A stretch of DNA of 64,000 bases. It comes from Fimbriimonadales bacterium. Its GTDB lineage: Bacteria > Armatimonadota > Fimbriimonadia > Fimbriimonadales > ATM1. The DNA lies in the NCBI GenBank assembly GCA_026129745.1, contig JAHCHL010000008.1, positions 1-64,000 of the forward strand, written 5' to 3'. This document shows, one piece after another, positions 44,942 through 54,204 of this stretch (position 1 is the stretch's first letter; the number at the start of each line of letters is the position of its first letter). The notes under the pieces were generated by a model, which saw nothing but the letters and a program-made list of their open reading frames with translations, did no database searches and was not told where the DNA came from. The position numbers were made by a program, and so were the translations under genes.

Positions 44942-46894
44942 ATGCCGGCCGATCAAGCGACCGACCTCGCGAACCTCTCCATCAATACCATCCGTGGCTT
45001 AGCCATGGATGCTGTCCAAAAAGCCAACAGCGGCCACCCCGGAATGCCGATGGGAGCGGCCGTGATGGCGTACGCGCTGTTTACAAGGCACCTGCGCTTT
45101 GATCCCCAGGCTCCAACGTGGTTCGACAGGGACCGATTCATACTCTCAGCAGGTCACGGCAGCATGCTTTTGTATTCGATGCTCTACCTGCTCGGATACG
45201 ATTTGTCTTTGGAAGATATCCAGAACTTTCGGCAATGGGGCAGCAAAACACCGGGGCATCCCGAGAACACGATCACACCGGGAGTGGAAATGGCGACTGG
45301 CCCGCTTGGGCAAGGGTTTGCAACTGGCGTCGGCATGGCAATCGCTGAGGAGAAACTTCGTGCGGAGTTTCCTGGATTGATTGATCATTGGACCTATGCC
45401 ATTTGCAGCGACGGCGACTTGATGGAAGGGATTTCACACGAAGCTGCTTCGCTCGCTGGTCACCTGCGTCTCGGACGAATGATTTATCTGTATGACAGCA
45501 ATCGTGTGACGATCGATGGGTCCACGGACATTTCTTTTTCAGAAGACATCCGAAAGCGATTCGAGAGCTGCGGTTGGCACGTTCAGCGTTGCGACGGAAT
45601 GTCAGTCGAAAATGTTGATTCCTGCATCAGTATCGCAAAGGGCGACGATAGACCGAGTCTGATCATTTGCGACACCGTCATCGGTTATGGCAGCCCGAAT
45701 ATGGCCGGAACGTCTCGCACTCACGGTGCACCGTTGGGTGAAGAAGAAGTGCGATTGGCAAAGATTGAGCTCGGTATTCCTACTGAACCCCTTTTCTATG
45801 TTCCAAAGGAAGCTCTGGCGCACATGCGAGAGATCGGCAAGCGACATAAGGATGAGCGAATGGGATCAGAACGAAAGCTCGAATCGAATCCAGAGTTGGC
45901 GCGCAGAATCGCAGGCAGACTCCCGGAGGGATGGGCGGATGCCATGCCGGTTTTCGATTCTGCAATGGCAACCCGTGATTCGAGCGGAAAAATATTGAAT
46001 GCGATTGCGGGCGTCCTACCAGAATTAGTTGGTGGTAGTGCTGATCTGGCGGAATCGAACAAGACGACGCTACATGATGCTCCTTACTTTTCCGCGTCAC
46101 ACCGGCTTGGCCGAAACTTGGGCTATGGCGTTCGCGAACATGCGATGGCTGCGGCGATGAACGGCATGAATCTTCATGGCGGCGTGCGCGCTTATGGAGG
46201 GACGTTCCTCATTTTCAGCGACTACATGCGCCCGGCGGTGCGGCTCGCATCGCTGATGGAAACGAATACGATATTCGTCTATTCGCACGACAGCATTGGG
46301 CTTGGCGAAGACGGCCCGACGCATCAGCCCATTGAGCAGATCATGTCATTGCGCGCAATGCCGCACATTCACGTCTTTCGTCCTGCGGATGCTAACGAAA
46401 CGAGGGCTGCATGGAAGCACGCGTTGGAATCGAAAGACCATCCGACGGCAATTGTTCTATCGCGCCAAAAGCTGCCACTTGTCTCGCCGTCGACTTTCGA
46501 TGCGCTCCACGGAGCGTATGTATTGGCGGATGCTTCGGGGGGGGCACCTCATGCTGTCTTGATCGGCACGGGATCTGAAGTAGAGATTTGCCTGTCGGCG
46601 CGCGAATTGCTGCAATCGGATGGAATTCCGACTCGAGTCGTTAGCATGCCGTGTTGGGAGCTGTTCGAAGTTCAAGACGAATCCTATCGATCATCGGTCT
46701 TGCCGCCGGGAGTGCTCCGAGTGAGTGTCGAGGCGGGCGCGACGCTTGGTTGGCAAAAGTGGATTGGCGATAGCGGCATTGCGATCGGAATTGATCGCTT
46801 TGGCGCCAGCGCACCTTATCAAACAATTTATGAGCAGTTCGGTCTCACAGGCGAAGCAGTCGCAGAACAGGTGAAGAAGGCGTTGTCGCAGTAG
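44942..46894 (+). CDS. tkt: transketolase
   Basis: A 650-residue thiamine-diphosphate enzyme of the non-oxidative pentose phosphate pathway. Visible are [23 protein letters not shown], the ThDP motif [20 protein letters not shown] and [27 protein letters not shown], the Pyr domain with [34 protein letters not shown] and [11 protein letters not shown]. The length fits the family. It is close behind the ANTAR regulator gene and could be co-transcribed. Confidence 0.97.
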   Translation: MPADQATDLANLSINTIRGLAMDAVQKANSGHPGMPMGAAVMAYALFTRHLRFDPQAPTWFDRDRFILSAGHGSMLLYSMLYLLGYDLSLEDIQNFRQWGSKTPGHPENTITPGVEMATGPLGQGFATGVGMAIAEEKLRAEFPGLIDHWTYAICSDGDLMEGISHEAASLAGHLRLGRMIYLYDSNRVTIDGSTDISFSEDIRKRFESCGWHVQRCDGMSVENVDSCISIAKGDDRPSLIICDTVIGYGSPNMAGTSRTHGAPLGEEEVRLAKIELGIPTEPLFYVPKEALAHMREIGKRHKDERMGSERKLESNPELARRIAGRLPEGWADAMPVFDSAMATRDSSGKILNAIAGVLPELVGGSADLAESNKTTLHDAPYFSASHRLGRNLGYGVREHAMAAAMNGMNLHGGVRAYGGTFLIFSDYMRPAVRLASLMETNTIFVYSHDSIGLGEDGPTHQPIEQIMSLRAMPHIHVFRPADANETRAAWKHALESKDHPTAIVLSRQKLPLVSPSTFDALHGAYVLADASGGAPHAVLIGTGSEVEICLSARELLQSDGIPTRVVSMPCWELFEVQDESYRSSVLPPGVLRVSVEAGATLGWQKWIGDSGIAIGIDRFGASAPYQTIYEQFGLTGEAVAEQVKKALSQ

Positions 46895-46929
46895 GCACGC
46901 TGAAAATTGTGGAAAGTCATCGAAGTCTT

Positions 46930-47766
46930 TCAGTTGACAACAAATGCAACAGCGTTAAGGATTGGCTCGCTTCCAATCGCGACCAAGTCATTGTGCCCCG
47001 CTCTGGCAACTTCGAAGAATTGTTTTCTTCCCGGATGCGCGTTGAACAATTCGTGTCCCATGGTGATGGGCACGAGGGTGTCTTCGGTTCCATGGACGAT
47101 TGCGGCCGGAATGTGGATTTTGCGGATTTTGCCGATGGAGTCATAGCGACTTCTGAGAACCCAGCCGACCGGAATCGGCGCCGCTCTCCACGCCATCTCG
47201 CCGAATTTCGTGAACGGCGAAAGCAAGACGAGTCCCGCGCACTCGCGCCGAGTTGCGAGGTCAATCGAGACAGCCGCGCCGAGGGATTCGCCGAACAAAA
47301 CGATCTCACTCGCGGGCACTTGCAATACGTTTCGCAAATAATCGTAAGCGGCTTGCGAATCGAGATAGAGTCCGGCTTCGTGCGGCGATCCAGTGCTCTT
47401 GCCATATCCGCGATAATCATAAAGGAAAACGCTGTAACCTTCGTCGCGCAGTTTGTTGGCGAAACCGGCGCGGATAATGATGTCTCCGCCGTTTCCGTGT
47501 GAGAAGAGCAACGTCGCGCGCGGGTTTTCGGCGGGAAACCACCAAGCGACGATGGTCTCGCCGTCTCGGGTCCTAAATGACACTTCCTGCACGCGATCTG
47601 GCAACGTCCAATCGCCGTTCGGATAGCGTGTTGGGAAGTAGATCATGCTGTTTTCGCACGAGAGAGCGAAGATGATGGCGGCGAGATACAGCGCCACGAC
47701 GATTCGGAGCAATCGGATCAGGACGTGGTGCTTTTTGCGTTTTGATTTGCGCGCATCGTGGACCAT
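46930..47766 (-). CDS. alpha/beta hydrolase (BEM46-like), membrane-anchored
   Basis: A 278-residue hydrolase with a basic N-terminus and one membrane helix at about 18-40. The catalytic triad is visible: nucleophile Ser in LFGESLGAAVS, Asp in HGTEDTLVP and His near the end in AGHNDL; the oxyanion region is FSHGNGGD. Sequence RGYGKSTGSP is typical of the BEM46/ABHD13-type group. The substrate is unknown. It converges with tkt. Confidence 0.9.
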   Translation of the reverse strand: MVHDARKSKRKKHHVLIRLLRIVVALYLAAIIFALSCENSMIYFPTRYPNGDWTLPDRVQEVSFRTRDGETIVAWWFPAENPRATLLFSHGNGGDIIIRAGFANKLRDEGYSVFLYDYRGYGKSTGSPHEAGLYLDSQAAYDYLRNVLQVPASEIVLFGESLGAAVSIDLATRRECAGLVLLSPFTKFGEMAWRAAPIPVGWVLRSRYDSIGKIRKIHIPAAIVHGTEDTLVPITMGHELFNAHPGRKQFFEVARAGHNDLVAIGSEPILNAVAFVVN

Positions 47767-47821
47767 GGGTTAGGGCCTCGTGCATTATCGCCCAGTGAGG
47801 TGCTGATCTGCGTTCCGCTTC

Positions 47822-49072
47822 TCAACACGAATTCCTCGACAACATGATTCCACAGAGAACGTTATCGCGATAGTAGTAAGTCGCGGAGAATGAAACTTCC
47901 CATTCCGGATCGTCGGCACTTGGATATACCGTTTCGTACGTTTCCGCATCCATCCATGTGCCGTTCAACTCGATTTCCTCTCGCTTATTCGGCCGGCCGA
48001 AGACGCTTCGAACTTGTTCTCGCTTCATTCCCAAAGAGATTCCTCGGTCGGTTGGACTTGTGTCAATTTTCCACTCTACGAGGTACCGACCCGCCGGATA
48101 CCCGTCATTGAAAAGTTCGAACGTGTCCGTCAAGAACAGCGAGACGGATCCGCCATCGCACTCGCTCGTAGCACGCAGAAAAAGCCGCTTATCGCGATCC
48201 CAGTATACGGAGTCTCTCGCCTGATACAACTGAATTCCACCGAGTCGCGCAGAGAAGATGGATCCGTCTCGAACGGGCGGGTCGTCCCTGTCAATTGTGT
48301 GGTCATAGTCGTGCTTCGCTATCGCGGCTCGCGCAGCCGCGCTGACTCGCTGATCGGGGTCCTTCTGAAGCCTGATCACCAGCGACTTTACGCGCGGATC
48401 GTACAGCGACCCAGATTCTGCAAATGTCCTTCTAATCAACGGCGATTTGTCGTTCGCCAACGAAAGGGCGGAAGAATCGAATTGGAACAATTCATAGGTC
48501 GTGCCACGCAGGATCGCCGCTCTCAGTTCGTCCGGTTCATCACTCGAGCGCGCGAGCGCCAGTAGGGCGGGAAGGAATGCCGGAGTCAGTTCATAGAGAT
48601 TCTTTGCGGTCGCGATTTCCAACCGAGCCTCGAGTGGCGTGGTGCGGTCCTTCAATCGAAAGAGTGCTTCGACCAATTCGGGCTTATACTTAGCGCCCAT
48701 TATCGCGCACAGCCTTTCTTCGTCGTTGGCTGCAAGCGAAGCGAACGTCGGTGGCTTGTTCGAATATTCGTCCGATTCGTAGAAAAACGTTCTCGCGGGC
48801 ACGGCGATTTTCGGATCCCTGTCAGCTGCGTGCCGGAGCATTTGTCGCGCGATTCCTTCGCTCAGTTCCCCACCGCTTCGCCGCGCAATCTCGGAAAGCC
48901 TGCCGGCAATTCGAATTCGCTCTATCGGGTCATGGGTTTCGACGAATTGTCGAAGTAAGGCCTGCTCGGTGGGCGGCGCCGGGCTGGCCTGCTGGTCAGC
49001 GACCTTTTGGCCGGCGATGCAGCCCGCCATAACGAGTGGAATGACGAGAGCGGCGATTCTCATTGTCTTCAT
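47822..49072 (-). CDS. lipoprotein with HEAT-like repeats and a BamE/SmpA-like C-terminus
   Basis: A 416-residue lipoprotein; the leader MKTMRIAALVIPLVMAGC ends in a lipobox. Residues about 35-255 are helical, HEAT-like units (ALLRQFVETHDPIERIRIAGRL, ALLALARSSDEPDELRAAILRG, VKSLVIRLQKDPDQRVSAAARAAI). The C-terminal part contains ISLGMKREQVRSVFGRPNKREE followed by strands (WEVSFSATYYYRDNVLCGIMLS), the pattern of SmpA/OmlA (BamE-like) domains. A fusion of these two parts is unusual to me; a role at the outer membrane is inferred only. Confidence 0.8.
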   Translation of the reverse strand: MKTMRIAALVIPLVMAGCIAGQKVADQQASPAPPTEQALLRQFVETHDPIERIRIAGRLSEIARRSGGELSEGIARQMLRHAADRDPKIAVPARTFFYESDEYSNKPPTFASLAANDEERLCAIMGAKYKPELVEALFRLKDRTTPLEARLEIATAKNLYELTPAFLPALLALARSSDEPDELRAAILRGTTYELFQFDSSALSLANDKSPLIRRTFAESGSLYDPRVKSLVIRLQKDPDQRVSAAARAAIAKHDYDHTIDRDDPPVRDGSIFSARLGGIQLYQARDSVYWDRDKRLFLRATSECDGGSVSLFLTDTFELFNDGYPAGRYLVEWKIDTSPTDRGISLGMKREQVRSVFGRPNKREEIELNGTWMDAETYETVYPSADDPEWEVSFSATYYYRDNVLCGIMLSRNSC

Positions 49073-49157
49073 CTGGTCATTTTGACTGGTCTTCCGTCGG
49101 AAAAGGGGTCGTGGGCGAATGAACTGACTGGCCTTGCGAACCTGCTACCATTCGCCT

Positions 49158-49529
49158 GTGCCGAACTTTGACCAATACAACATCAGCCTCGACGTTGTGC
49201 ATAAGCATTTGGAAGTGATAGACGTCCCAAGCATAGTCGCATCGCGAGACGATCCGTGGTGGAATCAGACTCTCACGCAAGTCAACGACAGCGTCGTTCG
49301 GCTCGGCGTTGTGCATGGCGAGTTCCACTGGCATAAGCACGACAACGACGACGAATTCTTCTTTGTCATATCCGGAAGACTGTTCATTGATATGGAAGAC
49401 AGGACGCTCGAACTCGGCCCGGGACAAGGTGCGACGATCACGAAAGGGGTGATGCATCGGCCACGCGCGCCCGAGAAGACCGTCATGTTAATGGTTGAAA
49501 CCTGTGCGATCGTCCCTACCGGCGATTAG
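49158..49529 (+). CDS. cupin-domain protein
   Basis: A small (about 123 aa) cupin: metal motif HWHKHDNDDEFFFVISGRLF and second motif GPGQGATITKGVMHRPRAPE, with His and Glu ligands in the usual order. Such proteins are often annotated as mannose-6-phosphate isomerase-like or sugar-binding cupins; the role is unknown. The start is uncertain: GTG at 49158 gives VPNFDQYNISLDVV, and the frame is open back to a TTG at 49134; neither has a clear ribosome site. It diverges from the HEAT/BamE-like lipoprotein. Confidence 0.83.
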   Translation: MPNFDQYNISLDVVHKHLEVIDVPSIVASRDDPWWNQTLTQVNDSVVRLGVVHGEFHWHKHDNDDEFFFVISGRLFIDMEDRTLELGPGQGATITKGVMHRPRAPEKTVMLMVETCAIVPTGD

Positions 49530-49583
49530 GTGATAGATCTGAATCAAAAGCGGATAGTATCTCGTCACTAACAAGACCGTCCG

Positions 49584-49967
49584 ATGAAAAAGCCGATTCG
49601 AATGTTATACGATTGCTCCAAGTGCCCCGCATGGTGCTGCACTTACCCGAACATCTTCGTTACCCAGCGCGACATTGAGAGGATTGCAAAACACCTGAAC
49701 ATGTCGGTCGAAGAGGCTAAGGGCAAATTCACCCGCATGAGCGAAGACTATAACAAGCCGATCATGCGGCACAAAAAGGACAAGTACTTCGACACGGCAT
49801 GCCGCTTTTTGGATCAGAAGACGCGCCGATGCACTATTTACGAAGCACGTCCGCACGGTTGCAGGACTTACCCAGGTGGGCGGTGTGGCTATTGGGAATT
49901 CCTGAAGATCGAAAGAGATCGCCAGGAAGAGCCTGACGCCACGGTCACGACGGACCACAGGGCATAG
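49584..49967 (+). CDS. YkgJ-family cysteine-cluster protein
   Basis: A 127-residue protein of the YkgJ/UPF0153 zinc- or iron-chelating family. Cysteines fall in DCSKCPAWCCTYP at the N-terminus and in CRFLDQKTRRCTIYEARPHGCRTYPGGRC in the middle, matching the family pattern C..C...CC and C.fld...  .C.iY..RP..Cr.yp. The metal role is presumed from family knowledge. The M61 peptidase gene follows after 38 bp on the same strand. Confidence 0.92.
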   Translation: MKKPIRMLYDCSKCPAWCCTYPNIFVTQRDIERIAKHLNMSVEEAKGKFTRMSEDYNKPIMRHKKDKYFDTACRFLDQKTRRCTIYEARPHGCRTYPGGRCGYWEFLKIERDRQEEPDATVTTDHRA

Positions 49968-50005
49968 CCGGAACAAAGCCCGTCGAATCCAAGTAAAGTC
50001 GCAGT

Positions 50006-51754
50006 ATGCGCACTCTTCGGATTGTTTGGCTCCTTGTCTGTGTAGTTCTTGCTGGAACCGCTTGGGCGGATATCTACTACACCGCAAAGGTGGACGCCGA
50101 GTCTCGAAGCCTCAAGATTAGCATGGCCGTCCCTGTCGATGGCGATTCGGTGTCGGTTCAAATGCCCTACTGGGCGCCGGGCTCCTATCGGCTGACCAAC
50201 AATCCAGATCAGGTTCGCGACTTTGCCGTGTCGTCTGGTTCATTCGAGAAGGTCGATGGCAACACCTGGAAGATTGACACGAAGGGATTGAGCGAAGTGA
50301 TTGTCTCGTATTCGCTTAATATTGCCATCTCAGATGAAATCTGCCATTGGTCTGGGCCCTCGACATACCTGTATGTCGTAGGCAGAAAGAATGAGTTGGT
50401 CGAGCTGCGCGTGGAAACTCCTGAAGGCTGGCGGGTCTCATGCGGCCTCGACGAAATCGATGGAGAGACGAACGCTTTTGAAGCGAAGAATTACGATGTT
50501 CTCGCAGACAACCCCGTGACCGCAGGGAAGTTTGAGATGGACACGTACACATCACATGGCGTTCCTCACTACATCGTCTATCGGGGCGCGTTCGTCAAGG
50601 ATATCGATCGCGAGTACATCAAGCGAGCGTGCAAGCACATTTCTGATTCGCAAGGGGACTTCTTTGGGGGACTGCCGTTCAAGAAGTATGTTTGGCACTT
50701 CCAGGTCAATGATGGCATTGACGGCGCGGGCGGGCTGGAGCACCTGACCAGCACGCAAATCTCCTTTTCAAGCGGAGCAGGACCGAATGCGATTGGAGTT
50801 TTCTCACACGAATACTTTCACTTATGGAATGTGAAGCGCATACGCTCCAAGCCGCTTGGACCGTTCGATTACAACGAGCTTCCTGTAACCGGTGCGCTTT
50901 GGTGGCTCGAAGGCGTGACGGACTATTACGCACATCTTTTGCTGTTTCGATACGGCTGGTCGGACGAGCGGAGATTTCACGATGTACTCCATCGCAACTT
51001 GCGCGCAGTTCGAAGCAACGAAGCGAGATTCGAAGTGAGCGCCAACGAATCGAGCATGCGCGTACGCGAAGCGAACAACAATCGCGGCAACAGCCAAGGT
51101 TGGAGAATCAGCTATTACAGCCTCGGATGGATCGTCGGTATGTGCCTCGATATCGAACTTCGTCACAAAACGAATGGAAAGCACTCGTTGGACGATGTCA
51201 CGCTCGCGCTTTGGGAGATGTGCAAAGACGATCAGCCCGGATTCGAAGAAGATGCAATCAGGAATCTCTATATTGAATTCGGTGGAGCAGACATTGCCGA
51301 GTTCTACGATCGAGTCGTGATGAAGCCGGGCGAAGTTCCGGTGGAAGAGCAGCTTGCTAAGGTCGGCCTCAGACTGTCGTACATAGATGAGACGTTCGCT
51401 GATCTTGGAGTTACAGCGGTGCCGGCGAGAAACTCCGGCGGAATGACGGTTCAGGCTGTGAGAGGGGCAGCTCTCGAAAAGCTTCAGCGCGGAGACGTCA
51501 TTGTGTCTTTGGGAGGCATGTCATGTATGGGTGAGTCGAACAGGGCCATACAATCGGCATACAACAGCGCGATTGCTGCGCTAGAGGTTGGAATTGCCGT
51601 CGAGGTAGTTGTTCAGCGTGGAGAAGAGCAAGTGAAAGTCGAAATCGTTCCCACCCACGCAACACGCCGTGTCGATGTCGTCGTAGAAACTGACGATGCC
51701 ACCGATGCGCAACGCGCATTGCGCAAAGGTTGGTACTTTGCAGGAAAGCGATAG
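50006..51754 (+). CDS. M61-family (glycyl aminopeptidase) metallopeptidase with PDZ domain
   Basis: A 582-residue exported peptidase (signal peptide MRTLRIVWLLVCVVLAGTAWA). An N-terminal beta domain covers about 22-180; the zinc site is HEYFHLWNVKRIR near 267, with the third ligand Glu in WWLEGVTDYYAHLLLFRYG. A PDZ domain at the C-terminus (about 480-560, ALEKLQRGDVIVSLGGM) is typical of the family. Together with the neighbouring secreted peptidases it suggests extracellular or periplasmic protein use. Confidence 0.95.
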   Translation: MRTLRIVWLLVCVVLAGTAWADIYYTAKVDAESRSLKISMAVPVDGDSVSVQMPYWAPGSYRLTNNPDQVRDFAVSSGSFEKVDGNTWKIDTKGLSEVIVSYSLNIAISDEICHWSGPSTYLYVVGRKNELVELRVETPEGWRVSCGLDEIDGETNAFEAKNYDVLADNPVTAGKFEMDTYTSHGVPHYIVYRGAFVKDIDREYIKRACKHISDSQGDFFGGLPFKKYVWHFQVNDGIDGAGGLEHLTSTQISFSSGAGPNAIGVFSHEYFHLWNVKRIRSKPLGPFDYNELPVTGALWWLEGVTDYYAHLLLFRYGWSDERRFHDVLHRNLRAVRSNEARFEVSANESSMRVREANNNRGNSQGWRISYYSLGWIVGMCLDIELRHKTNGKHSLDDVTLALWEMCKDDQPGFEEDAIRNLYIEFGGADIAEFYDRVVMKPGEVPVEEQLAKVGLRLSYIDETFADLGVTAVPARNSGGMTVQAVRGAALEKLQRGDVIVSLGGMSCMGESNRAIQSAYNSAIAALEVGIAVEVVVQRGEEQVKVEIVPTHATRRVDVVVETDDATDAQRALRKGWYFAGKR

Positions 51755-51805
51755 TGAAACTGCTGAGTACTGATCGGCCTGCTTGCAGCGAAGGAGATTG
51801 CTAAT

Positions 51806-52870
51806 ATGTCTGTGATCACGATCACGGGATTCTGTCTTTCATTAGGGTTTATGTTTCAAAACGTTTCTCCAACTGGCGAAGCGCGCCAGCTCCCAATGCC
51901 GCCAGCAACAACTGGCACATTGATCGTCCTTAACAAAGCCGATGCGAATGGATCTATCATCGATTTGCAGACAGGCGACGTCGTTAAGACATTCGCAACG
52001 AAGGAGGGACCTCATGAGGTGGCGGTTTCACCGGACGGAAAGTACTTCGTCGTGTGCAACTACGGTGAAAGCACGCCTGGATCGACCCTGACTGTATTTT
52101 CATTGGAAGAGATGCGAGAACTTCGGCTCATCGATCTGGGCGAGTACAAGAGGCCACACGGTATCGAGTTCTTCGAAGCTCACCGCATCGTTGTCACCAG
52201 CGAGACAGCAAGGAAAGTGGTCGTAATCGACGCTCAAACAGGTCGGATCGAAAATGCGATCGATACACAAGGTTCGCTGTCGCATATGCTCGCGCTTTCG
52301 CCAGAAAAGAAGTTCATCTACACGACAAACATGAGTAGCAACGATATGTCGATCATCCACATCAACACGATGGAGACGCGAACAGTAAAGCTCGGCAGAC
52401 AACCCGAAGGCATTGACGTGTCGCCAGATAACAAAGAAGTGTGGATAGGGAACAGACAAGACGGAACGATTTCCGTTTTCAGTATCGAGAAGCAAGAGGT
52501 GACGCACACGCTCGAATCGCCCGGATTTCCTATTCGGGTGAAGTTCACGCCAAATGGACAGCGCGTGCTGGTATCGAACGCAAACGCCGGCACCGTAACT
52601 GTGTTCGACGCGGCGACTAAGAAACTTGAGCACACGATAGCAATCAAAGTGCCAGGCTTTGTCGCTCAAGGGAATCAGACTTCAACGCAACCCATCGGCA
52701 TACTCATTCATCCCAATGGGAAATTCGCATACGTCGCTTGCTCTGTCTCCGACGCTGTCGTCGTCCTCGACTTGGAGAAGTGGGAAATCGCCGGCTACCT
52801 AAAAGCAGGGCGCGTTCCTGACGGGCTGGGCTTCTCTCCAATCGAGACAAAGCGTAGCGGCGCGGAGTAG
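51806..52870 (+). CDS. YncE-like beta-propeller protein
   Basis: A 354-residue exported protein with a hydrophobic start (MSVITITGFCLSLGFMFQ). It is built of about seven 40-residue YVTN/NHL-like blades: HEVAVSPDGKYFVVCNYG, HMLALSPEKKFIYTTNMSS, EGIDVSPDNKEVWIGNRQDG, IRVKFTPNGQRVLVSNANAG, IGILIHPNGKFAYVACSVSD. Such propellers are secreted ligand- or metal-binding proteins with no fixed function. It follows the M61 gene by 51 bp; the nadA leader begins directly after its stop. Confidence 0.92.
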   Translation: MSVITITGFCLSLGFMFQNVSPTGEARQLPMPPATTGTLIVLNKADANGSIIDLQTGDVVKTFATKEGPHEVAVSPDGKYFVVCNYGESTPGSTLTVFSLEEMRELRLIDLGEYKRPHGIEFFEAHRIVVTSETARKVVVIDAQTGRIENAIDTQGSLSHMLALSPEKKFIYTTNMSSNDMSIIHINTMETRTVKLGRQPEGIDVSPDNKEVWIGNRQDGTISVFSIEKQEVTHTLESPGFPIRVKFTPNGQRVLVSNANAGTVTVFDAATKKLEHTIAIKVPGFVAQGNQTSTQPIGILIHPNGKFAYVACSVSDAVVVLDLEKWEIAGYLKAGRVPDGLGFSPIETKRSGAE

Positions 52871-52981
52871 AATAGAGTGTGAAAACACGGGCCTAAACGG
52901 GCTCGTACGGCCGGAAGCGAAGACAACATCCCCGTCCCGTAAAACCGGGACTGTCGAGCAGGCCGAAAAAGGAGTTCGAAA
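52871..52981 (+). promoter_or_regulatory. structured nadA leader, candidate riboswitch
   Basis: The 111-bp leader before nadA is rich in pairing. GTGT-GAAA-ACAC (52877-52888) is a GNRA-capped hairpin. GTCCCG (52934-52939) pairs with CGGGAC (52946-52951) around a 6-nt loop. CGGCC (52908-52912) can pair with GGCCG (52961-52965), and GCTCG (52901-52905) with CGAGC (52955-52959); these two cross, so they are alternatives or a pseudoknot. The single-stranded CAACATCCCCG before the hairpin resembles the CAACAACCCCG core that I recall from the NAD+-I (nadA motif) riboswitch. GGAG at 52971-52974 is the ribosome site. The ligand assignment is inference. Confidence 0.5.
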
Positions 52982-54073
52982 ATGTATCAGGCTCCTCTCC
53001 CGCAGGAGTACGCGTCGCTCACGCCAGAACAAGCGCGTGAACGAATCATCGCAGCGAAGAAAGCGCTGGGATCTCGCGTCGTTATCTTGGGTCATCACTA
53101 CCAGCGCGACGAAATCATCGAGCACGCCGATTATCGCGGCGACTCATTCAAACTGGCAAAAGATGCCAACAAACACCCCGAAGCCGAATACATCGTCTTT
53201 TGCGGCGTTCACTTCATGGCGGAAAGTGCCGACATCCTAACGCCCGATCACATGAAGGTGATCCTCCCGAACCTTGCCGCGGGGTGCAGCATGGCGGACA
53301 TGGCGAACCTCTTTCAGGTTCGTGCAGCTTGGCGGCAACTCGAAGAAACGATTCCGAATTCGACGATCGTGCCGATCACGTACATCAATTCCGCTGCGAA
53401 TCTAAAAGCGTTCGTTGGCGAGCGCGGCGGAACGGTTTGCACCAGCACCAACGCGCCAAAGGCCGTCGAGTGGGCGCTCGAACGCGGAGAGAAAGTGCTG
53501 TTCTTCCCCGATCAACATCTCGGCAGAAACACCGGCGCGAAACTTGGCTACGATCCCGACAAAGACATGTGCGTATGGGATCCGTTCAAACCGCTTGGTG
53601 GAAACACGCCGGAAAAACTGCGCGAAAGCAAATTCATTCTTTGGAAAGGGCATTGTTCGGTGCACCAGCGATTCACGGTCGAACAAGTAGAAAGAGCGCG
53701 GCGCGAACATCCCGGCGTCAACGTCATCGTGCATCCCGAATGCCCAATCGAAGTCGTGCGCCTCGCGGACTACGTCGGCAGCACCGAATTCATCATCAAC
53801 ACGATCACCGCGGCGGAACCCAACACCACTTGGGCGGTTGGCACCGAGATCAACCTCGTCAACCGCGTCGCGAAAGAGCAAACAGACAAAAAGGTGTTCT
53901 GCCTCGACCCGATGATCTGCCCGTGCAGCACGATGTATCGCATCCACCCGTCGTTTCTATGTTGGGCCTTGGAGAACCTCGTCGCGGGAACGCCCGTCAA
54001 CGTCATCGAAGTCCCGCCGAAAGTCAAGCACTTTGCCAAACTCGCGCTCGACCGAATGCTAACAATCGTTTAG
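52982..54073 (+). CDS. nadA: quinolinate synthase
   Basis: A 363-residue [4Fe-4S] enzyme condensing iminoaspartate and dihydroxyacetone phosphate to quinolinate in NAD synthesis. Motifs: GHHYQRDEIIEHADYRGDS near 37, FCGVHFMAESADILTP with the first cluster Cys, GCSMADM, YINSAANLKAF, VIVHPECPIEVV with the second Cys and CLDPMICPCSTMYRI with the third. The ATG follows GGAG. nadB and nadC are not adjacent. The structured leader upstream suggests control at the RNA level. Confidence 0.97.
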   Translation: MYQAPLPQEYASLTPEQARERIIAAKKALGSRVVILGHHYQRDEIIEHADYRGDSFKLAKDANKHPEAEYIVFCGVHFMAESADILTPDHMKVILPNLAAGCSMADMANLFQVRAAWRQLEETIPNSTIVPITYINSAANLKAFVGERGGTVCTSTNAPKAVEWALERGEKVLFFPDQHLGRNTGAKLGYDPDKDMCVWDPFKPLGGNTPEKLRESKFILWKGHCSVHQRFTVEQVERARREHPGVNVIVHPECPIEVVRLADYVGSTEFIINTITAAEPNTTWAVGTEINLVNRVAKEQTDKKVFCLDPMICPCSTMYRIHPSFLCWALENLVAGTPVNVIEVPPKVKHFAKLALDRMLTIV

Positions 54074-54144
54074 CCAAGCGATCCGTTTCGGCTGGCCATT
54101 CATTCAAAAGGCGAGTCAAGCCGCCGCATTAACCCGCAAAGCAG

Positions 54145-54190
54145 CAGAAAAACCCCAGCTCACCGGAGGAGAAAACAGCGAGCCGGGGTT
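54145..54190 (-). terminator. terminator of the PEP-CTERM gene
   Basis: On the minus strand AACCCCGGCTC and GAGCTGGGGTT pair with one mismatch, followed by TTTTCTGC. It lies 15 bp after the stop codon. Confidence 0.75.
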
Positions 54191-54204
54191 CTGGCTTTAT
54201 GGAG

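Noticed and set aside
53200..54132. 310-codon plus-strand frame
   Set aside because: It is the +1 shadow of nadA, with Arg/His-rich composition and no recognisable motif.
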